Shown here: positions 47,601 through 55,922 of the stretch, in pieces
Numbering within the stretch: position 1 is the first letter of the stretch
How the letters are laid out: each line of letters opens with the position of its first letter
Source of the DNA: Paenibacillus sp. FSL R10-2734
GTDB taxonomy: Bacteria > Bacillota > Bacilli > Paenibacillales > Paenibacillaceae
NCBI RefSeq assembly: GCF_037963865.1
Contig: NZ_CP150170.1
Location: 3,410,001 to 3,474,000, forward strand
Length of the DNA: 64,000 nucleotides
Direction of reading: 5' to 3'
Program-made: the position numbers and the translations under genes
Notes under the pieces: generated by a model
What the model saw: only the letters and a program-made list of their open reading frames with translations
Databases searched by the model: none
Told to the model about the DNA's origin: nothing

Positions 47601-48026
47601 GAATTCTCATTTTACGGTACAGGCGTTCAGTTCATGTATAAGAAACATAAAACCGGTGGAACGATGCATGTTCACGTAGATGATCAGCCCAAGCACATCA
47701 TTGGTACACATAGTGATATTGGTATGCCACTGTACCAACAACGATTTACTTGCAGAGAACTTCCACTGGCTCACCATAAGATTACCATTGAAGTCCCCGT
47801 CGATTACGAGGGAGCGGAAGTTGTCATCGAGGCATTCGAAATTCTGAATGATACCATTCCTGCAAAAATCAAAGCACAGCTTATTATCAATCAAGCCTGG
47901 TACTACCCAGCGTTAGGCTGGGGGAATTATTGCGGAGAACCGATCCGTATTGAATCAGGTTATTCGCAAATGACTACGATCAGAATGACTAATAATCCTC
48001 AAATGATTATAGAGTACGGTAAATAG
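44619..48026 (+). CDS. GH2-family beta-glycosidase (beta-mannosidase/galactosidase type)
   Basis: This 1135-aa protein shows the GH2 sugar-binding domain (YYYTTSFMIPEDYDGKHV), an immunoglobulin-like domain and a barrel with acid/base Glu427 in WSLANESGW. The predicted nucleophile is Glu509 in VIHDEYAHI. About residues 955-1060 look like an extra jelly-roll ligand-binding module (FSFYGTGVQFMYKKH, then HVHVDDQP) near the C-terminus. CGGAGG precedes the ATG. There is no signal peptide. In this locus a beta-mannosidase acting on the N-glycan core is the best guess; beta-galactosidase or beta-glucuronidase cannot be excluded. It is set 129 bp apart from the run, behind a stem-loop. Confidence 0.88.
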   Translation: MIMATSVLNNSTAWKRPTIITKPTYTSGTKDPVICLNTCLENPWYFSMNPLSTEHIEAQNLDSYDWHEIIVPGEVAMQGYNIENDTPYYYTTSFMIPEDYDGKHVILRFHGIYSKAKVWINGLYNRDHQGGFTTWDCDITDQIRAGQATTIVVEFIDDIWDPSIGSKYAHHNIGGILRSIELIAVPKTHLTRFHYDIEFDTAYNNAFLQVSLGAALHQAKAVYVQLELTDQQQALVPLEEHSIVFEPEQQHLDISFNIQQPKKWNAEQPYLYTLQAKLFDDELQLIEQAEVQVGFRQISFAGKNGTDPKEVYINGERIKLRGTCRHSIHPKLGRTTTPEMDIQDVILLREQNVNYVRTSHYPPSEEFLAACDALGMYVEEETAVNFQYANGPGPWRDDEPWYMNQLAEMIERDRSHPSVIIWSLANESGWRANEEGDKFRRQLQYVQQEETTRPTKFSYPFLVEDGSTTDIYSAHYIDYTNDMDYHLVTYGVSEKDIVINYSSPVIHDEYAHIACYNIEELERDNNVRNFWGESVYKIWEKIVNTHGALGGALWANIDDIFFLPDGVPERHQQHSIGTAAGYGEWGNMSDVWRRHKPEYWMTKKAYSPIRIKEGTVGNPGYAPLIISISNWFNHTNLNEVNIGYSIHVDGQIIAQPSFYGPDIKPYSSGQLELPARDWSDRERIHLQFQTSDGIVVDEYLLPIATRQFIFCDTEYEALKVEETDEQYLIRNNMVSFTYCKESAMLTQATFQNRVILTGGPHLNLTGVDLGHWIPGSIHVETCENDQQIVVTTTGQYTLGIKVLFVQKLFASGKVEIRYTLDNVERELEMQELGVAFDMPEHIDYVEWQKSGRFSVYPEHHIGRLTGRANRVREASDEQPDIYGEQPAWEWKDDMRNYYLELKDDSTKGLVTNDFQTMREYIHFYGVGLADTDATLRVESNGNEAARIAYMYQPPTLVSDADTDSLTYTGEWQHLQDSKGIKGTVWHSNTPGSTIEFSFYGTGVQFMYKKHKTGGTMHVHVDDQPKHIIGTHSDIGMPLYQQRFTCRELPLAHHKITIEVPVDYEGAEVVIEAFEILNDTIPAKIKAQLIINQAWYYPALGWGNYCGEPIRIESGYSQMTTIRMTNNPQMIIEYGK

Positions 48027-48041
48027 CGTATGGAGGTGTGA

Positions 48042-48076
48042 AAGGTCGGCTACTCAAATAATGGGTAGCCGACCTT
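48042..48076. terminator. Bidirectional intrinsic terminator
   Basis: A 12-bp perfect stem AAGGTCGGCTAC / GTAGCCGACCTT with an 11-base loop, followed by a T-rich stretch (CTGTCTTTT), lies between the convergent GH2 and ROK genes. Confidence 0.88.
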
Positions 48077-48083
48077 CTGTCTT

Positions 48084-49007
48084 TTATGAGAATAATTGAT
48101 CAATACCTTTGAACGTATTCTCTATAACATGTTCAGATGTATATATAGATAGATGATGTGGTAGTAGTCCCTGTTCGAGCGCAGGTCCAAATACATCAAA
48201 ACTTTTCGCGATTTGTCCGCCAAGCACGAGTCGCTGTGCTCCAAAGCCCACGATATAGGGATCAAGCATCTCAGCTAGACATGAACCAAATTGTTCGAAT
48301 ACTTGTTGATAGGCGAGATTTCCCTGTCTTGCCAGATCAGCGAGCTCTTTCACTTCCATGCCTTCTATTAATAATCCACGTTCCTGTGCGGCATGTAGAA
48401 TACCACGACGGGAGAACACTTCATCGATCATTGTATGGCGATAAGGCTTATCATAGAGCTCTCCATTACGAGGAACTCCCTCACCCTCAATTCGAATTTT
48501 TCCTTGATCAATGAAAGCGGACCCCAGCCCTGTACCAAGTGTTAAAGAGATAAAACGTTCTTGTGGAAATAATGTACTAACCCCTAGCGCGAAAAGCTTA
48601 GCATCATTCTCGAAACGAATAGGTGCATGAACGAGTGCTGCTGCCCATGACTTATCATTATTTGCTTCCAACAAGCTACGAAAAACCTTCTTGAGATTCA
48701 TGCCGTAAAGCGATTCAAACTTGCATAAGCCTTGAATATAGGAGATTCCTTGCTCATAATCAAATGGCCCGGGAAATGCAATTCCGATGTGCCACTCTGC
48801 AGCAGAAAGATCGTTCAACAAAGTTGTACCAAACATATATTGGTATTGCATGATCGTCATGAATTGCTGGAGCGTAGTGCTGGCATCTTCAGCTGCAAGT
48901 GAAGGGACTTGGAATTGAGAAGCCTGAATGGAGCAGCCGTTCATGACGAGACTGGACTTGATAAAGGTACCGCCAACATCGAGTGCGATAACGAATTTAG
49001 TCTCCAA
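48084..49007 (-). CDS. ROK-family sugar kinase
   Basis: The 307-aa protein has the phosphate-1 motif DVGGTFIKSS near the N-terminus, RFENDAKLFALG with the predicted catalytic Asp, and SLTLGTGLGSAFI as the phosphate-2 region. The zinc-binding CxCGxxGC motif of typical ROK kinases and repressors is missing, and so is a DNA-binding domain, so it is a kinase of a zinc-free subgroup. Candidate substrates are mannose, fructose or N-acetylated hexosamines released by the cluster. It overlaps the upstream isomerase-like gene by 11 bases, implying coupled translation and a shared pathway: mannose to mannose-6-phosphate to fructose-6-phosphate. Confidence 0.88.
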   Translation of the reverse strand: METKFVIALDVGGTFIKSSLVMNGCSIQASQFQVPSLAAEDASTTLQQFMTIMQYQYMFGTTLLNDLSAAEWHIGIAFPGPFDYEQGISYIQGLCKFESLYGMNLKKVFRSLLEANNDKSWAAALVHAPIRFENDAKLFALGVSTLFPQERFISLTLGTGLGSAFIDQGKIRIEGEGVPRNGELYDKPYRHTMIDEVFSRRGILHAAQERGLLIEGMEVKELADLARQGNLAYQQVFEQFGSCLAEMLDPYIVGFGAQRLVLGGQIAKSFDVFGPALEQGLLPHHLSIYTSEHVIENTFKGIDQLFS

Positions 49008-50820
49008 GGAAGCTCACATCCCAAGCTTTGGATACCCCGGATTTAATGAGCGTACAAGGCTGGCTACCTAAATTCTCAACTCGATAGGCACCGAATGCAG
49101 CAGGCAGGATATAGGACTCCGCATACCGAAATTCGACTGAGACGGATTCATTGTCACAAGATACAATACGAACCTTTTCGCCTTCTACGAGATTGAACAT
49201 GACCATTTCGTGATCCGTATGATCTTCCCATATATCGGTTAAATGTAATCGGTGTACATAGAAAAGTAGATCCTCCCGTTGACCGAGCTCCACCATTTCG
49301 TTGCGACCTTGGGATTGTAATAGGACGGGCTTAGCGATTAAATTCTCCTGCACCCATGATGTTTTCTTATAGAAATCGATATTCGGAAAGGCGTGATCAA
49401 TATTAATCGGACGAGGTTTACCATCCATTCCTTTACGCAAGAAATCATAGATTTTAAACGTAAACCACCATGTTGTTGACGAAATCTCGAGTACAAGATT
49501 ATTTTTTCCTGATGCATGCACCGTACCTGTTGGAATGAGGAATAGGTCGCCTTTTTCAGCTTCAAACTCATTTACATAGTCTGTTAATGGGATTGGAATA
49601 GCCGTTTCCTGCGCTGTCTTCACCGCTTGATAGAAATTTTCTTCGGTGCAAGTATCCGTTAATCCCAGATAGACATGGGATGTTCCTTGCTTCTCCATGA
49701 TGTAATAGGATTCTTGTTGCTCCATAAATTCATTAAATTCACTTCGAATATACGATTGCTTAGGATGGACTTGGCAAGATAAATTGCCACCCTCGATCGT
49801 ATCCAAGTAGTCGAAGCGAATCGGGAAGTAATCTCCGAATAATTGAACGTTGCGTTCGCCGAGAATGGCGAGATGCTCATAATGCATCACAGTAAGGAAA
49901 GGGATTTCGATGTGCTCACCTTGATATTCCAGAATGATAGAGTTCTCAGGTGCGATCGGTTCGAAGCTCCAGGCACAGTTCACCCAGTCCTGTGGTAGAT
50001 CTGCTAGCTTCTTGAGTAACTGTCCACCCCACATTCCGGGAGCGAAGAAAGGCTTCACGCGCATAGGCGCTTGAGCAATGTCAGCGATTATAAGTCGAAG
50101 CGTCCAAGTTGTTGTTAGCTTCGGTTCGTCGTGGTTATTCATATCGATATAAAAATGGATGGAGTCTAGTACTTGCTTCCGGTAGGTTTCTAGAATCGGC
50201 CATTCAACGAACAGACAAATCTTATATTTCTCGACCTCATCCAAATTAGAAGCGAGTCCGAAGTTCAACAGATGAGATTTATGCTCAGCTTGTTGATATT
50301 CACGAGATACATCAAGAAAATAGCTGACATCATAGGCATGATTACCAAGCCAGAATGCACCAGGCCCGTAGGTTAGAATGACGGTTGTACGATCTTCAGC
50401 GATTGTGATTTGATCCACGTATTGTGAGGCCTGATCTTGAGCATCAGGGGAGAAATAATCGGTGATGGTTGCATCGGTAAAATATCCAAACGCACGATTA
50501 TCGGTAATATTTCGATCAAAGAAGGTTCGTAATTCTGCATCGGATTTCAAATATTGACGGGTAGGGATGATCACCACCTGGTGATCATGCTGTTCAAGTT
50601 CTTGCTGTAGTCTATCCACAAGATCTGCAAAATGAGCACCGTGCGCACCGTCTAACGCAACACGAATGATAGCTTGAGGATTGTGATTTACGTATTGAAG
50701 AAGAGGGGGAATAATCGCTTCGTACCCTATTTGAATACCTGGTTGCGTGAATGGAGCAGCGGTACCTGGGTCAAAATATGAATGGAAGCGAACGGGATTT
50801 GTAGGACGTTTCTCGAACAT
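48997..50820 (-). CDS. Class I mannose-6-phosphate isomerase-like protein with degenerate kinase-like N-domain
   Basis: This protein of about 607 aa has a C-terminal cupin half (from about residue 270) resembling type I phosphomannose isomerase: NLSCQVHPKQSYI and GDLFLIPTGTVHASG supply metal-site residues. The N-terminal half looks like a uridine-kinase-type P-loop domain, but the loop reads DGAHGAHFADL, with no Gly-Lys-Ser/Thr, so nucleotide binding is probably lost. The ATG at 50820 is chosen because GGAG is 10 bases upstream; longer starts lie before it. It overlaps the ROK kinase gene. It probably interconverts mannose-6-phosphate and fructose-6-phosphate for the mannose released upstream. 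Confidence 0.85.
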   Translation of the reverse strand: MFEKRPTNPVRFHSYFDPGTAAPFTQPGIQIGYEAIIPPLLQYVNHNPQAIIRVALDGAHGAHFADLVDRLQQELEQHDHQVVIIPTRQYLKSDAELRTFFDRNITDNRAFGYFTDATITDYFSPDAQDQASQYVDQITIAEDRTTVILTYGPGAFWLGNHAYDVSYFLDVSREYQQAEHKSHLLNFGLASNLDEVEKYKICLFVEWPILETYRKQVLDSIHFYIDMNNHDEPKLTTTWTLRLIIADIAQAPMRVKPFFAPGMWGGQLLKKLADLPQDWVNCAWSFEPIAPENSIILEYQGEHIEIPFLTVMHYEHLAILGERNVQLFGDYFPIRFDYLDTIEGGNLSCQVHPKQSYIRSEFNEFMEQQESYYIMEKQGTSHVYLGLTDTCTEENFYQAVKTAQETAIPIPLTDYVNEFEAEKGDLFLIPTGTVHASGKNNLVLEISSTTWWFTFKIYDFLRKGMDGKPRPINIDHAFPNIDFYKKTSWVQENLIAKPVLLQSQGRNEMVELGQREDLLFYVHRLHLTDIWEDHTDHEMVMFNLVEGEKVRIVSCDNESVSVEFRYAESYILPAAFGAYRVENLGSQPCTLIKSGVSKAWDVSFLGD

Positions 50821-50841
50821 GAATGGGTCACTCCTATACAT

Positions 50842-50856
50842 ATGAATTATATTCAT
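50842..50856 (-). promoter_or_regulatory. Perfect palindrome overlapping a -10 box upstream of the isomerase-like gene
   Basis: ATGAAT-TAT-ATTCAT forms a perfect 6+3+6 palindrome and contains TATAAT on the minus strand, about 30 bases before the start codon. The matching -35 region is weak, as expected for a regulated promoter. It is a candidate operator/promoter for the isomerase-kinase pair. Confidence 0.45.
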
Positions 50857-50930
50857 TGTAAGGATTAATCCATGGGATTTCTTTAGAAAAAGCCCCCTCA
50901 TTTTTGCACAAATCGGACATGCACAATAAA

Positions 50931-51394
50931 TTAATCTACCTTTTCCCGTCCATTACTGAATTGGGATTTACGGAACTCCGCAGGGGATACGCCTAATAAT
51001 TTGGTGAATACACGTGTAAAGTAATGCACTGTATCGAATCCAGTACGATTAACAATGTCTTTAATTGTATAAATACTATGCAGGAGTAAGTCTTTGGCTA
51101 GTTGAACACGTCGTTCCTGAATATAATGAATAACAGTCTGTCCGAGCTGCGCTTGAAAGATCCGGGACAAGTGACGAGTGGATAGATTCATCTCAAGTGC
51201 AATTTGATCGATCGGATCGGTGACATCATATTATCTTCAACATAGCGCTTAGCACGATTTAAATGTCGTAGCTGTTCATTCTCTTCTTCCGTACTCACGC
51301 TAGATTCTTTCGTGAATATTTGAAGGAATGAGTAAAATAATGATAGGGATATATAGTAACATGCCTGTTGATTAACCATTCCTAAAGCTCTCAA
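50931..51394 (-). pseudogene. Truncated, frameshifted AraC-family regulator
   Basis: Two overlapping frames on the minus strand together read as the C-terminal part of an AraC regulator. The upstream frame covers RAKRYVEDNMMSP, the start of the DNA-binding domain. The other frame continues DPIDQIALEMNLSTRHLSRIFQAQ and a second helix pair to VSPAEFRKSQ. They join by one missing base near 51220. The N-terminal sensor half is absent, because the frame begins inside the end of the LysR gene (51372-52241). The gene is thus doubly damaged. Its place next to the isomerase/kinase pair suggests it once regulated them. Confidence 0.85.
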
Positions 51395-52241
51395 TAAACT
51401 TGGAGGCTAGTGATGACAGGTATTTATCCTTAATCCAGACAGCGGCCACCCGAGTGCGCAGTGACTCACTACTGATTTCTTTATAGATCAAATTACTATT
51501 ACTAGTTAATTCGAAAGCAGATTTGGGGATGATTCCGATGCCAAGGCCAGCATTAGCCCAGAGCAAAGTTGTTCTTGCATCATCGTTCATACAAAAGATT
51601 AGTGGATCAAAGCCATTCTCAAGACATGTCTCTCGGATGAGCTGTTCGAATCGGCGGTAGATTATTAGTGGTTTATCTTTTAACTCACCGATTTCAACAA
51701 AGGTTTCATCCGTATTCCAATCATAGTCTGGTGTCATTACGGCAATCATTGGCTCAGCTTGAGTGTAAAGGCATTCTAAATTTGTTGCGTTAAAGGGAGT
51801 ACGGACGATACCGACTTCAACAATTCCCTTGTTCAATAGGTCGATGATTCTGAAGGTATTCCCTTCATGAATCTCAAACTTAACACCTTGATATGTTTTG
51901 TGGAACTCACATAGTCGATCTTGGAGCAGGGTAGCTCCGGAGGAAGAAACGGTGCCAATGGCGAGAGTGCCTTTTAAGCCTTTGACATAATCATTGAGTT
52001 CACGGGCGGTGGAGTCTGCCAGCTCCAGAATTTGCTGTGCTCTGTCGCGTAGAATGGCTCCAGCTTCGGTAAGCTGCACACTGCGCGGACCTCGTTCTAC
52101 TAGCTTTACGCCAAGCTCTTCTTCTAGTAGCTTCAGCTGCTGGCTGAGCGGAGGCTGAGCCATTTGCAGCTTTCGAGCTGCAGAAGTGATCTGTCCTTCC
52201 TCAGCAATGGCCATAAAATATTTAAGCTGTCTAATATCCAT
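51372..52241 (-). CDS. LysR-family transcriptional regulator
   Basis: The 289-aa protein has an N-terminal winged helix (residues 1-60; ITSAARKLQMAQPPLSQQLKLLEEELGVKLVER is the family signature), then a linker helix and a two-lobed effector domain beginning TLAIGTVSSSG. It is divergent from the ABC exporter at 52386 across about 145 bp, the classic LysR layout, so it most likely regulates that exporter in response to a small molecule. Its 3' end overlaps the AraC remnant by 23 bases. It shows no link to the glycan genes. Confidence 0.92.
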   Translation of the reverse strand: MDIRQLKYFMAIAEEGQITSAARKLQMAQPPLSQQLKLLEEELGVKLVERGPRSVQLTEAGAILRDRAQQILELADSTARELNDYVKGLKGTLAIGTVSSSGATLLQDRLCEFHKTYQGVKFEIHEGNTFRIIDLLNKGIVEVGIVRTPFNATNLECLYTQAEPMIAVMTPDYDWNTDETFVEIGELKDKPLIIYRRFEQLIRETCLENGFDPLIFCMNDDARTTLLWANAGLGIGIIPKSAFELTSNSNLIYKEISSESLRTRVAAVWIKDKYLSSLASKFIESFRNG

Positions 52242-52385
52242 TAAATAATCCTCCGAAATTGAGATATGTTAATCGTATGGGAGCGATACGAATCCAATAT
52301 TATTAATATGCGAGTACATATGCCATAATCATAACTGTTCTTATACATATTTCAAGTGGTTAAATATTTCTTATGTTGGGTGTGG

Positions 52386-54128
52386 ATGACGTTGTTCAAA
52401 ATTGCAGTTTATTTAAAACCATACAAAAAAGAAGCAATTATCGGTCCGATCTTTAAACTAATGGAAGCGATACTGGAGCTGATTCTACCTACCATTGTTG
52501 CGTTAATCATCAACAACGGTGTTGGAAATCATGACAGTGCTTATGTTTACCGCATGGGTGGCCTTATGGTGCTGATGTCACTCCTTGGCTTCGGTTGCTC
52601 CATGGTATGCCAATACTATGCGGCCCGAGCATCTCAGGGGTTTGGAACGACACTTCGTAATAAGATGTTCCAACATATTACATCCTTATCGTTCGCAGAG
52701 CTGGACACTTTTGGTACGCCTACGCTGATTAATCGGATTACTAATGACGTAAATCAGCTGCAGATTGCAGTTGCCATGCTGATTCGTTTGGTTGTTCGTG
52801 CGCCGTTTATCTGCATCGGAGCTATCTTAATGTCCATGATCTTGGATTTCAGGTTATCGCTAATTCTAATAGCAGCAACGCCGATTTTTGGGATTATTTT
52901 ATATTTTATTATTACTCGTAGTGCGCCTCTGTACCGATTGTATCAACAGAAGCTGGATGCACTTGCGCTCGTGCTTAGTGAGAATTTGTCGGGGATTCGC
53001 GTTATTCGTGCCTTTGCCAAAAGACGTACGGAAAAAGAACGCTTTGATGTCTCATCTGATGATTTGACGTTAACAGCGATCCGGGTCTCGCGGATATCCG
53101 CTTTGCTTGGGCCTATGACGACACTTGTAGTCAACGCCGCGATCATAGCTATTTTATGGGTAGGCGGAATTCATATCGATGGTGGTCGATTGTCTCAGGG
53201 GGAGATCATTGCCTTCATCAATTACATCACTCAAATTTTGCTTGCACTTATAGTGGTCTCCAACTTGGTCATTATTTTTACAAAAGCATCATCTTCTGCC
53301 AATCGTGTGAATGAAGTGCTGAGTGTGCAGGTATCCGTGTCCGAGGAAGGAAATGCTGTGATTGCTGAACCCGATCATACTGTTCCTGTCATATCATTCG
53401 ATCATGTATCGTTTGGATATAATACGACAGGCGAATCAGCATTAGAGAATATATCGGTAGTCATTAACCGCGGAGAGACTGTGGGGCTGATTGGCAGTAC
53501 GGGTTCTGGTAAATCTACTTTTGTAAATCTGATTCCACGTTTTTATGATGCGCTTCTAGGTGAAGTTAAGGTGGATGGAGTGAATGTCAGAGATTATAAG
53601 CTGCATCAGCTTCGCGAGAAAATAGGGATTGTGCCGCAAAAGGCAGTGTTGTTTACAGGAACAATCGCTGAAAATATTCGTTGGGGCAAGGAAGATGCAA
53701 CCGAGGAAGAAATCATGCAGGCAGCCTCAGTTGCGCAGGCGGAAGAGTTCATACGTAAATTACCCGAGGGCTTAAATACGCAGGTATCTCGTGGTGGACT
53801 GAATTTATCCGGGGGACAAAAGCAACGCTTGACCATTGCTCGTGCAGTGGTAGGTAAGCCTTCAATACTAATTCTGGATGACTCCTCAAGTGCGCTGGAT
53901 TTCGCTACTGATGCGGCACTACGCAAGGCACTCAAAGAGAGCAGCCAGGAAATGACTGTACTCGTCGTCTCGCAGAGGGTTAGCACTGTAAGGCAAGCGG
54001 ATAAAATTATGGTATTTGAGGATGGGCGGATCGCCGGTGTCGGAACCCATGAGGAGCTGATGCGTGGTTGTGTAGAGTATAAAGAAATTTGCCTGTCCCA
54101 GCTATCTAGTGAGGAGTCGGGCCAATGA
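52386..54128 (+). CDS. ABC exporter half-transporter with degenerate ATP site
   Basis: This protein of about 580 aa is a membrane domain (six segments, residues 15-300) fused to an ATPase. Walker A is GSTGSGKST, the signature LSGGQKQR is intact, but the Walker B end reads LILDDSSSALD: the catalytic Glu is replaced by Asp. This is the BmrC-like side of a heterodimeric exporter. The start is uncertain. The ATG at 52386 begins the typical protein, while a GTG at 52356 adds ten residues; neither has a strong ribosome site. It overlaps the next gene by 4 bases. Drug or peptide export is the usual role. Confidence 0.9.
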   Translation: MTLFKIAVYLKPYKKEAIIGPIFKLMEAILELILPTIVALIINNGVGNHDSAYVYRMGGLMVLMSLLGFGCSMVCQYYAARASQGFGTTLRNKMFQHITSLSFAELDTFGTPTLINRITNDVNQLQIAVAMLIRLVVRAPFICIGAILMSMILDFRLSLILIAATPIFGIILYFIITRSAPLYRLYQQKLDALALVLSENLSGIRVIRAFAKRRTEKERFDVSSDDLTLTAIRVSRISALLGPMTTLVVNAAIIAILWVGGIHIDGGRLSQGEIIAFINYITQILLALIVVSNLVIIFTKASSSANRVNEVLSVQVSVSEEGNAVIAEPDHTVPVISFDHVSFGYNTTGESALENISVVINRGETVGLIGSTGSGKSTFVNLIPRFYDALLGEVKVDGVNVRDYKLHQLREKIGIVPQKAVLFTGTIAENIRWGKEDATEEEIMQAASVAQAEEFIRKLPEGLNTQVSRGGLNLSGGQKQRLTIARAVVGKPSILILDDSSSALDFATDAALRKALKESSQEMTVLVVSQRVSTVRQADKIMVFEDGRIAGVGTHEELMRGCVEYKEICLSQLSSEESGQ

Positions 54129-55861
54129 ACAACAATATTTGGAAAAGACTATTTGTATACACAGGACATTATAGAAAAATAGCTATAGGTGCGGTTATAT
54201 GCGTTTTTCTAAGTGTGATTGCGAGTCTGATCGGGCCGCTGCTCATCGGTAGAGCTGTCGATTTTATGATAGGACCGGGACAGGTAGATTTTAACGCTGT
54301 TCTTAGACTGCTTTTAATTCTGGCAGTAGTGTATATCGTCGGCAGCTTTTTTGGATGGCTCCTTACTTATTTAACGAATCGAATTGCATACCGGACTGTT
54401 TATGACTTACGTCGGGAGCTTTTTGATAAATTAAATGTTCTACCGTTAAAATTTCACGACAATCACCCGCAAGGGGACAGCATCAGCCGGTTTGTGAATG
54501 ACATGGATGCGGTCTCTGACGGTCTGCTGCAGGGCTTCTCCACACTCCTTACGGGGATAATCACCATTGTTGGGGCAATTGTGCTAATGCTGTACATTAG
54601 TCCTCTGATGACCTTGGTAGTTCTCCTGTCAGCACCTGCTACATTTTTTGTGGCAAGATTTATTACGATGCGCTCTCAGAAGATGTTTAAAGAGCAAGCC
54701 AAGATTCTGGGTGGTCTCAACGGATATGTGGAGGAGATGATCGGCGGACAAAAAGTGGTCACCGCTTATCATTATGAAGAACGTGCAATGTCTCAGTTTG
54801 AAGAACGTAACGAGACGTTGTATCAGACTGGGGTGAAGTCACAATTTTACGGTTCCTTGTCCAATCCGACAACACGTCTGGTCAATAATGTTACATTCTC
54901 TGTTATTGCAATGATCGGAAGTATTATGGTAATTCGGGGTCATTTTACGGTAGGGGATCTGTCCAGTTTCTTGATCTTTTCCAACTTGTTCGCTAAGCCG
55001 TTTAATGAAATTACAGGTGTGATTACACAGCTTCAATCGGCAACTGCCTCTGCGCAGCGGATCTTCGCCATTCTTGATCTAACGCCAGAACAACCCGATA
55101 ATACAGACGCGAAGGTTATGCATACAAGCCAAGGTACCATCACGTTTGAAAAGGTATCCTTTGCTTATAGTCCAGAACGTCCTTTGATTAACGATTTCAG
55201 TCTAGAAGTGAAACCAGGTACCCGAGTCGCGATTGTAGGACAGACTGGTGCCGGTAAGACGACGCTGGTAAATCTGCTCATGCGTTTCTATGATGTGGAC
55301 CAAGGTTCAATCAAGATTGATGGTGTGGATATCAAGTTGATTACCCGTGACAGTCTACGACGTAATTTTGGGATGGTGCTGCAGGATACTTGGCTTTTTG
55401 GAGGCACGATCAGGGAAAATATCGCTTACGGTAAACCTGAGGCTACAGAGGAAGAGGTCATCGCCGCCGCTAAAGCTGCGAATGCCCATGGCTTTATTAA
55501 ACGCCTGCCTGAGGGGTATGACACGAAGATCAGTGGCTCAGGGGATAACCTATCACAAGGACAGAAGCAGCTGCTTACAATAGCACGAGTAATGCTCGTA
55601 GATCCGCCGATGCTTATCTTAGATGAAGCTACTAGTAGTATTGATACGTTAACTGAAGTGCGGATTCAGAAAGCTTTTCTGACTATGATCGCTGGTCGAA
55701 CCAGCTTTGTGATTGCCCATCGATTGTCAACGATTCGAGAGTCGGATCTCATTCTTTTCATGAAGGATGGAGATATTGTGGAGAGTGGTACCCATGAGGG
55801 GCTACTAGCCGGCGGTGGATATTACGCCAGATTATATAATAGTCAGTTTGCGACAGCGTAG
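54125..55861 (+). CDS. ABC exporter half-transporter with intact catalytic Glu
   Basis: The 578-aa partner has six membrane segments and an ATPase with Walker A GQTGAGKTT, a divergent signature LSQGQKQLL and intact Walker B LILDEATSSID plus switch His in IAHRLST. Combined with the upstream protein this gives one competent and one degenerate ATP site, the known asymmetry of BmrCD-type exporters. The ATG overlaps the previous stop (4 bases). A hairpin terminator follows. The substrate is unknown; multidrug efflux is the default guess. Confidence 0.92.
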   Translation: MNNNIWKRLFVYTGHYRKIAIGAVICVFLSVIASLIGPLLIGRAVDFMIGPGQVDFNAVLRLLLILAVVYIVGSFFGWLLTYLTNRIAYRTVYDLRRELFDKLNVLPLKFHDNHPQGDSISRFVNDMDAVSDGLLQGFSTLLTGIITIVGAIVLMLYISPLMTLVVLLSAPATFFVARFITMRSQKMFKEQAKILGGLNGYVEEMIGGQKVVTAYHYEERAMSQFEERNETLYQTGVKSQFYGSLSNPTTRLVNNVTFSVIAMIGSIMVIRGHFTVGDLSSFLIFSNLFAKPFNEITGVITQLQSATASAQRIFAILDLTPEQPDNTDAKVMHTSQGTITFEKVSFAYSPERPLINDFSLEVKPGTRVAIVGQTGAGKTTLVNLLMRFYDVDQGSIKIDGVDIKLITRDSLRRNFGMVLQDTWLFGGTIRENIAYGKPEATEEEVIAAAKAANAHGFIKRLPEGYDTKISGSGDNLSQGQKQLLTIARVMLVDPPMLILDEATSSIDTLTEVRIQKAFLTMIAGRTSFVIAHRLSTIRESDLILFMKDGDIVESGTHEGLLAGGGYYARLYNSQFATA

Positions 55862-55878
55862 ACCTAGGATTATAAAAT

Positions 55879-55922
55879 AAGAAGTATTCAAACCTAGTAT
55901 TAGGGGCGAGTGCTTCTTTTTT
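55879..55922 (+). terminator. Intrinsic terminator after the ABC exporter
   Basis: AAGAAGTATTC pairs with GAGTGCTTCTT (with G-U pairs), ends in a run of six Ts and contains a small inner CCTAGTATTAGG hairpin. It lies 18 bp after the exporter stop. Confidence 0.75.

Noticed and set aside
51188..51230. Programmed frameshift in the AraC-type gene
   Set aside because: There is no slippery heptamer, and the gene also lacks its whole N-terminal half, so decay is the simpler reading.
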